A stretch of 64,000 bases of DNA from NCBI RefSeq assembly GCF_029784135.1, contig NC_073746.1, positions 264,267,598-264,331,597 of the forward strand. Reading direction: 5' to 3'. The notes under the pieces are model-generated. The model worked only from the letters and a program-made list of their open reading frames with translations. It ran no database searches and was not told the origin of the DNA. This document shows, piece after piece, positions 45,975 through 55,863 of this stretch. The translations under genes were made by a program, and so were the position numbers. Every line of letters begins with the position of its first letter. Position 1 is the first letter of the stretch. Origin of the DNA: Toxorhynchites rutilus septentrionalis. Lineage: Eukaryota; Arthropoda; Insecta; Diptera; Culicidae.

Positions 45975-47303
45975 AAAGCCGGGTTCAGACGGTGCGAGTA
46001 AGCATACGAGTCGATCTAGTCAGTTACTGCAGTGCAGCTACTCACACCGTGTGAACACATCATGCCAGTTAGTGTCATGTGTGATTCGGCGTGCGAGCTA
46101 CTTCAAAGTTTTTTGAATTTACTCGCACTCGCATCCCTCAAAACGTCAAAAAACAGAATTTAGCGTTCGAATCAGGGATGCCAAATGTAAACAAATGTCT
46201 CTATTTTTAAGATATTTGAAAATATGCGAAGATATTTATAGACTTGAAAAATATTGGAAAAACAAATAAAACCCTAATAGTTTCTAAACGGAATCGTTGT
46301 TATTTTGTTTGGCACACTGGCGGGGCACGTTTTCTTATTGAGACAGTTTTATTGGGAATCTAAATATAAAATCATCATCGGGCACAATTTTCATTCAAAA
46401 TTCACTCACAACTTGCAAAAAAAAGTATTGTTCTAAGAAACAGAATACATATTCGATTTGAAAAAAGTATATTTTCATTCATTATTTTAGTTTTTGAGAC
46501 GTATTTATTCCTCCGGCGAATCTACTATCATTTTCATTTCACAAATTGGTACACGAAGCTGCTGTCAACGCGAAGTAAATCAAATTTTGAAAAATCTTTT
46601 AGACTGCCATTTGTAGCACCACATACTTTCGGAATTAATTAAGCTATGGATGCTTTCGAGGTTCTAAAAAATAGCGACAATAATCTGATATATATTCCAT
46701 ATTCCAGAAGAAAGGCACATCATTTCTAGTTTCACTCATGAGTGTATATTGGCGTTGTATTTGTGGAGCAATTAAATCCAACAGTTTTTTCACTTTTTCA
46801 GGTGTTATTTCCAACACTGCTCTGTACTCTCGGGGATCATCATCGTGGAGTTACTCCAGTATTGTATTTGTTACTCCTTTTCTTTGCATCCAATTCCTGG
46901 CCCGAATCCTTTTTTCTTTCTGCTTTTTTCGGATAGTACCCTCAGTTCAAAGAAATTCAGCACAAAGTATTTGTAAACACGGCCAGCGTGTGTCTCGCGA
47001 TAAAATTTAAAATTGTGTAATGATAAATTCAACTGAAAACCTAAGCCGAAAACAGCCAATAAATAAGTTGATTTCGGATCAATCATCTGTCAAATTCGGA
47101 CCTGATTGCTGTTTCTGACTATTTGATGGACATTTGAAAAATCGTCTGGCATCTCTGGTAAACCCGTACTTAGTATCTAGTTTCTTGTCAGCAGCTCACA
47201 TTGTGTGAACGGACAAGGCGAGTCAACCATTTGTCAAGCGAGTTCACCGGGTCAGTAGCTGCTCGTTGTGAAGTCAGCTACTAGCAACGTATAAATGGGC
47301 CTT
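45975..47303. mobile_element. Inverted-repeat MITE split by a nested element
   Basis: The left half contains GCCGGGTTCAGACGGTGCGAG and CTCACACCGTGTGAACAC; the right half has the inverted pieces CTCACATTGTGTGAACGG and AACGTATAAATGGGCC. A nested element occupies 46173-47157. The limits are approximate. Confidence 0.6.
46173..47157. mobile_element. Element with GGATGCCA termini, 985 bp, nested
   Basis: The ends are CAGGGATGCCA and, inverted, TGGCATCTCTG. The same terminal motif occurs alone at 31725, 41130, 47372 and 51285. The interior 46390-46530 resembles the 1.5-kb inverted-repeat element (TTTTCATTCAAAATTCAC, AACTTGCAAAAAAAAG). No transposase is seen. Confidence 0.6.
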
Positions 47304-47743
47304 AAGACAAGACCAGACAACTGGCTTCTTACTCTTCTTCGTCGTCCAAAAACGAAGCCATGACATGAAGATGCCAGAGCTGCCAAATATTATAAAATAT
47401 CGGATTTTTCAAATTTCTATTTTAATGAATCGTAACATTTGGTTGGTGCGAATTCAATGATTATTACATATTTTCAAATAGACAATCTCAAAAATATGCT
47501 TTAAAAGGATAAAATAAGTCTTTTAAACACCCATATCTATAATATAATCGTTTCCAAAACAAATTTGGGATTTTTTTTAGCAAATAAATCTAATCTGACA
47601 ACCGTTACAGCGTTATGCAGATTCTCATTGTCTGAACCAAAACATTCTATCTTATTATATGAGCAGGAATACAACCAAAACAACGTTAGGAAGGCATTTT
47701 ATTCATACAAAACGTAATTCAAAAACTAACGAAAAAATAAAAA
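47304..47743. other. Intergenic, no gene recognised
   Basis: AT-rich, with a single GATGCCAGAGCTGCCAAAT terminal-motif fragment near 47370. Confidence 0.4.
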
Positions 47744-47841
47744 ATACGGGTCTAATATTTTGCAATAAAGAAAGAAACTACCACTTTTCATGGAAATCTG
47801 AGGAGCACTATATCGGTTTGACATGAAATGGATGAAAAAAA

Positions 47842-47844
<3 letters not shown>
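47744..47844. repeat. Solo end of the TA-flanked fold-back element
   Basis: It contains ACGGGTCTAATATTTTGC, ACTACCACTTTTCATGGAAA and ATCGGTTTGACATGAAATGG, matching the right end at 19965-20060. It is followed directly by a (TA)n tract, as at 20061. Confidence 0.8.

Positions 47845-47904
<60 letters not shown>
47845..47904. repeat. (TA)n microsatellite, 60 bp
   Basis: An uninterrupted TA run bordered by TTT and AAATTTTT, next to the fold-back element end. Confidence 0.97.
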
Positions 47905-47907
<3 letters not shown>

Positions 47908-48262
47908 TTTTCAATTCAATCAAAATATAGTAACAAAATAATTAGGTAAAACGTGTATACAATTCCTTCACATTTCCTCTAAACTAAGTATCGTAATATC
48001 AATTAAATTCATTTTTTTTCTAAATTCAATACAAACCCAACGTAATTTATTTTTATTGGCAACACTGGAAAAATCGACTTTGTTTACAAAATTTATCGAA
48101 ATCGACCAATCAGAAATCAGAACGACTGACAGAAATTTGGTCCGTATCTGACAGAAATTTGGTCCGTAAAAGACCCCCTATTGTCTGATCTTATCTTAGA
48201 TGAAAACCATTGAGAAATATGTTTTCGTTTTAGGCACGATAGATACAATACGGTAGCGCGAC
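47905..48262. other. Intergenic, no gene recognised
   Basis: AT-rich; a short direct repeat CTGACAGAAATTTGGTCCGTA occurs twice near 48126 and 48150. Nothing else is supported. Confidence 0.45.
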
Positions 48263-48265
48263 TTA

Positions 48266-48617
48266 AGGTGGCCGTACACTGTTTGCCCGGAGGTCAAATA
48301 TTTGTTATTTTTTGACAGATAAGGTTTGATTTGATATTTGTACAAACACTATTTTGTTTGCCACTCTTCAATTTTCAACAGTAGTAAACAATATCAAACA
48401 TCGATCATGGAAAAAATCAACTGAAATATTCAAGGTAACCTAACCATGTACCGACAGGTTCGAAGAACAGACAGAAAAAATATTTTAGGCATCCAATAAT
48501 TGAATTTTTGCTTGTCGTGTTTTGTGTAGAATATATTTGATCAGTACACGTTGACCAAATTTTATCCGTCAAAAAGAGGCAAATATTTGGCTTCGGTCAA
48601 ACAGTGTATGAGCACCC
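48266..48617. mobile_element. Harbinger-like MITE, 352 bp, copy 2 (inverted)
   Basis: It starts AGGTGGCCGTACACTGTTTG and ends with the inverse of GGGTGCTCATACACTG; TTA is present at 48263-48265 and 48618-48620. It is the same length as copy 1 and about 97% similar by eye. Confidence 0.9.
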
Positions 48618-48639
48618 TTATGAGAAAGGCCTTTCAGCC

Positions 48640-48862
48640 ATCTTGGATTTTGTATGTAAACAATCTGCAATATTTTGCAATATCTTTTTTTTGCTCTTTG
48701 TGTGAGGTATTGTTTTGGTGGGAATAAGAGCATTGAAAAATTGAAAGGTAAGTCTTTTACGGTTAAGGTTAGATTTGTAATATACTCAATCTTATATGTT
48801 TCAGCTCAAGAGAATAAATCGACTTTCGGTGTCGGTCGGTGATGGAGGTATTTTTCCCGCGT
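48640..48862 (+). other. Possible small exon-intron remnant
   Basis: A donor GTAAGTCTTTTACGG near 48748 and acceptor ATGTTTCAG near 48806 define a 55-bp intron-like block, with short flanking exons rich in Lys and Arg codons. The hAT element then interrupts the sequence, which resumes at 50444. No protein family is recognised. Confidence 0.25.
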
Positions 48863-48870
48863 TTTGCAGT

Positions 48871-50435
48871 TAGAGACGTCGGTTAATCGTTCGATTAATT
48901 CAAATAATCGAATATCTGTATCAGTAATTTTATATCAAATAATGAAAAATCAAATCGAATAATTATCAAAGTAATCGCGATTAATGAAAAAGGGAACCAT
49001 TTTTTTCAGAAAATACAGTGCAAATTTTTTTTAACCGTCATGGTGTTTCGTCGAAATTCATAGAATATGCTAAATCATTTACGGTAGAAGCTTGATTCCT
49101 AGGTGGTGGAGGAGACTGGGAAGAAGAATTCAGGGTGTGCAGGAGTAAAATGCGGACTTGAAGAAGGTGGTCTCAGCTCCCGTTCTAAAATAGTAGTATT
49201 CAAATTCAGAGCGCCGAGGAAAATATACCATACTAGTGATCAATGATTCTATGACCAAGCAGAGATATTCAAACAAATCAGCTATTTCGACAAACAACAT
49301 TCGAAGAACAGATAATTTTGAACAGCCAAAATTTTGGTTGGTTCAAAAAAAATGCATGTCATACTCGACTAATATCGACAGACTCGATAATATGTGATTC
49401 GATTATATACAATTTTGAACTCGATTATATACAGTTTGAAAAACAAGATTTTTTTTTATATTTTAAGTATGACTTATTTCAAGAAGGAAGGTAACCTTTT
49501 TACGATAAGGTGAAATTTAAGTGGCTATTACATGTACAGTGGGGTGAAAATCGTCATTTTTGAAGATTTTGCTTGAGTTTTCACCAGTTATATCGTTATA
49601 TCGTTGCCAAATTAAAAAAGCAGAAGTTGGGTGTCAAAAAACAAATTTTAGAGCGGTTAGAGAGCTTTAATTTAATTAATAGAAATGATCTAGTTCAATA
49701 TAAATTTTCAGGATAAAATTAATAATAACACATTAAATATTATTAACTTTCAAGTTTTCCACTTCCAAAATGTTAAAATCAACTAATTTAGATGTTCCAC
49801 TACTATATCCTGTACAAAATTTTCTCATATTTCAAATGAAAGCAACAGAATCGTCTTCCGTAGCGTAGTTTTCAAAGTAGAGCCAGTTTGAGGCAACAAG
49901 TCCGAAACAAAAAAAAAAGTAGTTCTATAACTATTTCATTGTTGAAATTCGAATATATGCGTAGAAGGATTTTTATTCATCAAATATGATCGTCTATTAC
50001 CTCCTGAAAGAATCTGGATAAATTTATTTTTTTCATGCGAGAAAGGTATTTTCTGACTTTGAGGGGGTGAATCAAAAATCAAATTCCTGTTTTATATTCA
50101 AGAAATGAAAAAACATACAAAAAACGATTAAAAACTTTTTTCTGACTCGATTATATACAATGAAAAGGAATCAGAAACTGTATATAATCAAGTCCGCCCT
50201 GTATTGTGCATCATTTTCATGGTGTGCTCTTTTTTTAATCAACCTAAAAACATCATGAACTTCAAAATTATGACATATTTTTTTATCATAAATGTCTGTT
50301 TGTTTTGATTACAAGAAATAAATATTCGCTCGAATAATCGAATACTGAAAGACAATTATTCGAATCAATCGAATATATAAAAATCACCCCACGATTAATC
50401 GACAATCGAATAAACGAAAAATTTAGACATCTCTA
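48871..50435. mobile_element. hAT-type non-autonomous element, 1565 bp
   Basis: The termini are TAGAGACGTCGGTTAATCG and, inverted, GACATCTCTA. A perfect 8-bp duplication TTTGCAGT is at 48863-48870 and 50436-50443. Subterminal regions are rich in ATTCGATT/AATCGAAT motifs on both sides. A second element (49361-50203) is nested inside. No hAT transposase is present. Confidence 0.88.
49361..50203. mobile_element. Element with GATTATATAC subterminal repeats, copy 2 (uninterrupted)
   Basis: The right end read inward starts TACAGGGCGGACTTGATTATA; both ends carry several CTCGATTATATAC motifs. It matches 15207-17620 with the Tc1 insertion removed (CTATATCCTGTACAAAATTTT, AAGCAACAGAATCGTC, TACCTCCTGAAAGA blocks in order). 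Confidence 0.75.
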
Positions 50436-50443
50436 TTTGCAGT

Positions 50444-50775
50444 CAAATCCCTTCCCACAATCCTCTGTATATTTATACCGTTTCCCCTCGCGCACTTATT
50501 GACCACACGGTCACACCTTTATTCTACACATCTTGCGTTTTGGGTTTTGCCAGAGTAAGGCGGCGGTGACACTGGATGCAGAAAAGTGGTCGTACGAATT
50601 GTATGCAATAGTGAAGCTAAACAACCACATTGAGTTGTATTGGTGTGGTTACATTGCTTCCCCCTTGCTTCGTTCGTATTCGTCAGCTTCTATCGAACAA
50701 AATTGTTTGTTTCTATTCGTACAATCAAATTTTCGTGCGTACTCCTATCCAAAGTAACCTTAGCCTAATACTTAT
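50444..50775. other. Intergenic, no gene recognised
   Basis: Short frames of about 75 codons without recognisable domains. CTGTATATTTATACC near 50465 is TATA-like, but no gene can be attached to it. Confidence 0.35.
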
Positions 50776-51259
50776 GACAGACATACAGCTGTACTTGCGT
50801 TGTACTTCGAAAATTGTATGTCTGTCACCATGTACAGCGCAAGAACCATGCAAGCAACTCGGTACAATCGCTGTACCTGTACCGACCTGTTTTACCGCTG
50901 TACATGGCTACAGTTGTACTGTGCGCAGCGCCATAGACGGTTAGTGGTGGGTAGCATGAACAAGCAGAATCAAATCACTTGATAAACGTTCTTTTCATTG
51001 ACTTTCTTTTAAGTTAATAACTCAGATTGGAAACTTTTTTGTTGTGTTTGATAGTTTAGACACTAAATAAAAACCTTTTTCATTGAAATATGTGGTGGAA
51101 ATTGGAAAAATATCTGATTGTCAGTTTGACATACGGTACAATGTACAACCAAAGTATGTCTGTTATGGTACGATGGTACCTGTACAACGCTGTACACGTA
51201 CAACGCTGTACACGTACAACGCTGTACACGTACAACGCAAGTACAGCTGTATGTCTGTC
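50776..51259. mobile_element. MITE with perfect 30-bp inverted ends, 484 bp
   Basis: The left terminus 50776-50805 and right terminus 51230-51259 are exact inverted copies, starting GACAGACATACAGCTGTACT. The interior has further GTAC-rich inverted motifs and, beside the right end, a 16-bp tandem array. Confidence 0.9.
51183..51238. repeat. 16-bp tandem repeat, 3.5 copies
   Basis: The unit TACAACGCTGTACACG is repeated without change from 51183, the last half-copy overlapping the MITE terminus. Confidence 0.95.
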
Positions 51260-51659
51260 CCTGGTATAAACGTCATCGCCTCCAGAGATGCCAGATGTTT
51301 TTTTAAGTCCGCTACGAAAATGTTAATGAGTAAATATCCGCCAGCTACCTTTTTAACCGTTAGAATCGCAAAGTGATGTCTAAAAAAGAGGTTGTTAGCG
51401 CAGGAAAGTGAACCAAACCATAAAGAAGAGAAATACCATATCACTGTAATCTGCAACTGAAAATATAACTCCGCAGGAGAATAGAGCTTGCGACGAAAAT
51501 TAAATATCAGTAAAATTGCGAACAAGTCTGCGAATTTGGCATCCTTGCATTGATGAAAAACAAATTTCGAAATAATTCGAAGTCGAACGGATTGATAAAA
51601 GTGCTTATTTGAAGTCGAACGGGTTACAAAATGCATCATTTTGCTAATTTCAAACCCGT
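51260..51659. other. Intergenic, repeat fragments
   Basis: It includes a lone CAGAGATGCCAGAT terminal-motif fragment near 51282 and a short direct repeat GAAGTCGAACGG near 51580 and 51612. No gene. Confidence 0.4.
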
Positions 51660-52452
51660 TCGTGTACCGGAATAGAGGTGAATATTTCACAACGATTCTG
51701 AATTTCCACCGTGGAATCGCGATGTTGGTGAATTCACCATAGTTCACCGACTTCGGTGAATGTGAACGTGAAAACAGTGGTGAATATAGACGTCAAAATG
51801 TTTCCTCGTTCATGTTCACGTTCGAATGTCCCAAGGCATTCTGAAAATTATTTCACCGTGAACTGTAAAAGGATATGTTTAGCAATTCTCATGTTTTCAA
51901 TGAAAATTTTGATATGGATGCAATTCGTTCTATTCACCACGATTTTTTGAGTTGTTTGTTATGCCGGATTTACAATCCTTCACAATGAGCGCGATTTTTT
52001 TCTTCAATAACGATTTTTATTCGTCAACCAATCAGAGCAAAGCGCGAAATCACCCATGACAGCGCGAAAAAAGATAGAACTCTCCAAGCTTTGGCTGCGA
52101 AAATCGCGTTGCTTTGATGAGAGACACTACATACATCAGACAGGTGGAACAAAATATGCTTGATGGGGGGAACGATATATCGAAATAAATGTTCAGTTCT
52201 ATACATATGAGGCGCTTCATAAAGTGAGAGCTGAATCGATTACCTGTTGCAAGTGTTTTTCTGCATAATAATAATTATTTTTACGCATTTTTGTTAATAT
52301 TGGATTGAATTCGTTAGTTTTTCGATTATTAATTATCTGGAGTTTTATACTTGCTTTCACATTTCTAGCGTTATGATTTTGTTCCACCAATTTAGTACGA
52401 CCTTGTCCATAACAAATAATGGCAGTTTGGTTAGAGAAACGCAGGTTTGACC

Positions 52453-52708
52453 CAAGGCGCCTAGAAGTATATCCTAAGGTGGGCCAACTTGCTAAAACCA
52501 CTCTTCAGCCATCTTGGAAGTCTACTGTGTTTTGTTTGTAAACAAAACACAATACGCTAGTGCCGAAGCTCGCTCGTGATCAGTCTGTCTCTTTCACGCT
52601 ACAAGCAAATAATTCCCCTTCTGCTTTCTTCCGTACTGTTTTCATATACCGCTCCTCTAACCAACTTAGTGACGAAACGGCCTCACCTAGTACCATAGAC
52701 CCGTCTTG
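52453..52708. mobile_element. hAT-like MITE, 256 bp, copy 2
   Basis: The ends are CAAGGCGCCTAG and, inverted, CAAGACGGGTC. A perfect 8-bp duplication GTTTGACC is at 52445-52452 and 52709-52716. Confidence 0.88.
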
Positions 52709-53017
52709 GTTTGACCGACAGATTATGACAGATCATCTCGCGATATCGCGCACCATTGTAAAGAGCTGCACTGAAAAATATCGCGAGTGAGTATATCGCA
52801 TGCGATTAAAAGCCTGCATTTGAAGAAAGCATTAGCAATGTAGTTCACCGTGAAATGATCGTACTATTCCACCACGTGTTCAAGTTCACGTTCAAGGGAA
52901 CTTTTAACCGAGCTATACTGCCATTATTTGTTATGGACAAGGTCGTACTAAATTGGTGGAACAAAATTATATCGCTAGAAATGTGAATGCAAGTATAAAA
53001 CTCCATATAATTAATAA

Positions 53018-53171
53018 GGCGTCGTGCACAAATTACGTAACTCTAAAAGTCCGGATTTTGGACCCCCTCCCCCCTACGTAACGCAATTTCCTATCTCTAA
53101 TACACAGAAAGTAACGCAACCTCGACCCCCTTCCCTCCCCTTATCGCGTTACGTAATTTGTGCACGACGCC
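53018..53171. mobile_element. Harbinger-like MITE, 154 bp, copy 2
   Basis: The ends GGCGTCGTGCACAAATTACG are perfectly inverted. TAA is at 53015-53017 and 53172-53174. It is inserted in the right arm of the 52-53.5 kb inverted repeat, whose left arm lacks it, giving a second line of evidence for the insertion point. Confidence 0.9.
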
Positions 53172-53459
53172 TAATTGAAAAACTAACGAATTCATTCAAA
53201 TATTAACAAAAATCTGTAAAAATACTTATGATTATGCAGCAAAACTCTTGCAATAGGTGATTGATTCAGCTCTCATTTTATGAAGCGTTTCATATGTATA
53301 GAACTGAACATTTATTTCGATATATCGTTCCACCCATCAAGCATATTTTGTCCCACCTGTCTGTTGTATGTAGTGTCTCCCATCAAAGCAACGCGATTTT
53401 CGTAGCCAAAGCTTGAAGAGTTCTATCTTTTTTTGCACTGTCATGGGGGATTGCTATGA

Positions 53460-53634
53460 AATCGCCATTGAAGAAAAAAATCGCGCTCATTGTGGATGAT
53501 TGTAAATCCGGCATAATGCTTCCTTTACAATGCAGGCTTTCAATCGCACTCATTGTGAAGGATTGTAAATCCGGCATTATTGTAGAAAAAAAAATCGCGC
53601 TCAATGTGGATGATTGAAAATCCGGCGTAACAGT
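53460..53634. repeat. Tandem repeat, about three units
   Basis: The block ATCGCGCTCATTGTGGATGA followed by TTGTAAATCCGGCAT occurs at about 53480, 53550 and 53595 with diverged spacing. One unit of it also forms the left end of the inverted repeat at 51963. Confidence 0.7.
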
Positions 53635-54668
53635 GGAATATAATTTTACATTTCATATTTTTTATGTTTTTAAATTTATTTAATTTTATTTTTTTTCAAG
53701 AATTATATTATAACCCACTACCCTTGTGATTTTACCGCCAGTAGAATGAAATAAATTTGTCTGTAGCTTCCGAAAACATCATTCGTTTTCTAACCACAAA
53801 GTAGAGCTCATATGCTAAGGCCTTCATTCTAGCATGTAGCTGTGGCAGCAGCAGAAATAGCGGAAGCGGTAGTGGAGGAAACTGTGACAGCGGGCAACGA
53901 GTTTCGATTTTGTTGTCATCAAATAGACTATTTTTATTTGCATAGGGATTCGACTCTAATTCTAAATCTAGCTTATTATCAGACATGTACAGTAAGTTCC
54001 ATTTAATGCAGCATTTTTCTAATTGGACAGACCTGTAATGCGACAAGTTTCATTGGACATTTTTGTAAACATCGAGTTCGGGGCGCAAATTATGGCCCCA
54101 CATTGAAAGTCGCCACGAGACGTCGACACTATACCATTGTCATCGCGAATGTCCAATAACAGGACAAAATCTCCTCTAATGCGACACTGAGTGGTGCCTC
54201 GGTATGCTGATTTAGAAGGAAGGTCTTGTATTATAGAGACTTTAAACTTTTGCAGTTCATTCGTCTCTAGCTGATTTAGAGACAATTTTCTGTATATATA
54301 TATATTTATATATATATTTTTTTTTTAACTTGAATTTTTTAATGAACTTTTCAGATCCAAAAAAACAACACTTATCTCGCAAGTTGGAAAAATTCTGTCA
54401 GAATTTGACAGCTTCACTTGCCTCTCTAGTCGAACTAACGAACTCCGGGTTTGTGCTTAACCGACAATCCTTTTCACTCCTCATACTGTGACATTGTGAG
54501 TTACTAAAAAACGATTATTTTTTAAATTAAAAACACAGCTAAAATAGCTTATTCAAATGGAAGCAGTAGACAACGAGATGTATAAATAATTACGCCACGA
54601 GGTATGAAGTGTGTGATATCGAAGTTATATACTCACACACTCCACCGTCTTCTCCACCCTTCAGCCTG
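53635..54668 (-). other. Unassigned, gene-like minus-strand frames
   Basis: Minus-strand frames at 54019-54285 (MSLNQLETNELQKFKVSIIQ) and 53732-54046 (MSDNKLDLELESNPYANKN further in) look more coding-like than the surroundings. I recognise no family, and a block at 54010-54180 (CTCTAATGCGACACTG) looks like an insertion between them. They could be remnants of one gene. Confidence 0.25.
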
Positions 54669-55617
54669 GTTTAGAGTTCCCGTGAACGTGAACTTGAACA
54701 GGTGGTGGAATAGTACGATCCAAGACGGGTCTATGGTACTAGGTGAGGCCGTTTCGTCACTAAGTTGGTTAGGGGAGCGGTATATGAAAACAGTACGGAA
54801 GAAAGCAGAAGGGGAATTATTTCCTTGAAGCGTGAAAGAGACAGACTGATCACGAGCGAGCTCCGGCACAAGCGTATTGTGTTTTGTTTACAAACAAAAC
54901 ACAGTAGATTTCCAAGATGGCTGAAGAGTGGTTTTAGCAAGTTGGCCCACCTTAGGATATACTTCTACGCGCCTTGAGTACGATCATTTCACGGTGAACT
55001 ACATTGCGAACATACAACTCAAAAAATCGTGGTGAATAGAATAATTTTGTTCACGTTCACGTTCATATTAAAAGTTCGGCAATAAACGTGAAGTAAATAA
55101 ACATCGATCTTCAATAAAGTAATTCGGTTAAAATATACAGTTGTTCACGAATCAACCCAAAGCAACGAAGTTTTTTAACCCGCGCAGAGATCCGATTGAA
55201 TGAAATTTCATCCATATCAAAATTTTCATTCAAAACTAGAAAATTGCTAAACATATCCTATTACAGTTCACGGTGAAATAATTTTCAGAATGCCTTGGGA
55301 CATTTGAACGTGAACATGAACGGGGAAATATTTTGACGTCTATATTCACCACTGTTTTCATGTTCACGTTCACCGAAGTCGGTGAACTATGGTGAGTTCA
55401 CCAACATCTCGATTCCACGGTGGAAATTCAGAACCGTTGTGAAATATTGAATTAATCCACTTTTATCAATATGAATTGTGTTTAAACATGTTTTTCGACT
55501 AGAAAATGTTTCTTCCTATCGTTTCAAGATGTTTTCCTCGCGATTTATATATGGACTGATGAATTATTAACAAAAAAGTGTTTGTCCGCGTTCACGTTCA
55601 CGGGAACTCTAAACCTA
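54669..55617. mobile_element. Inverted-repeat element with GTTCACG ends, 949 bp
   Basis: The ends are GGTTTAGAGTTCCCGTGAAC and its exact inverse at 55598-55617. Many GTTCACGTTCACG motifs lie inside. The 256-bp MITE at 54721-54976 is inserted near the left end. Confidence 0.8.
54721..54976. mobile_element. hAT-like MITE, 256 bp, copy 3 (inverted)
   Basis: It has the same length as copy 2 but the opposite orientation. The flanks share AGTACGATC (54712-54720 and 54977-54985), an 8-9 bp duplication. The neighbouring sequence ATAGTACGATCATTTCACGG, without the insert, occurs inverted near 52860. Confidence 0.88.
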
Positions 55618-55863
55618 CCTTTATATAGGAATCACTGCCAACTGACATACCTAAAGTGATAATGCGTGTTTCTGTTGTTCTATTGGCAGCTTATTTTCTT
55701 TGCAATCAGACGTAATCAATAATTTATTTTTTTATAAATCTTTCAAGAAATGAATTAACGACGGGTACGGTGTGAATTGGCTAGGGTGCCCTTACAACGT
55801 AACTCAAATGTTCTGAGAATCTTTGTGCTAAATACAAGAGAAAAACAGTGATATTGAAGCAGA

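Larger units (their letters stand above)
51660..55620. repeat. Compound inverted-repeat region
   Basis: Several inverted pairs are nested. 51665-51950 pairs with 55010-55445 (CACCGACTTCGGTGAA, GTGAATATAGACGTC, TTTAGCAATT blocks). 51955-52440 pairs with 52908-53540 (GGATTTACAATCC, CGATATATCG, ATTTGTTATGGACAAGG blocks). Copies of a 256-bp hAT-like MITE lie inside each level. The whole looks like fold-back elements inserted into each other; no transposase is present. Confidence 0.8.
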
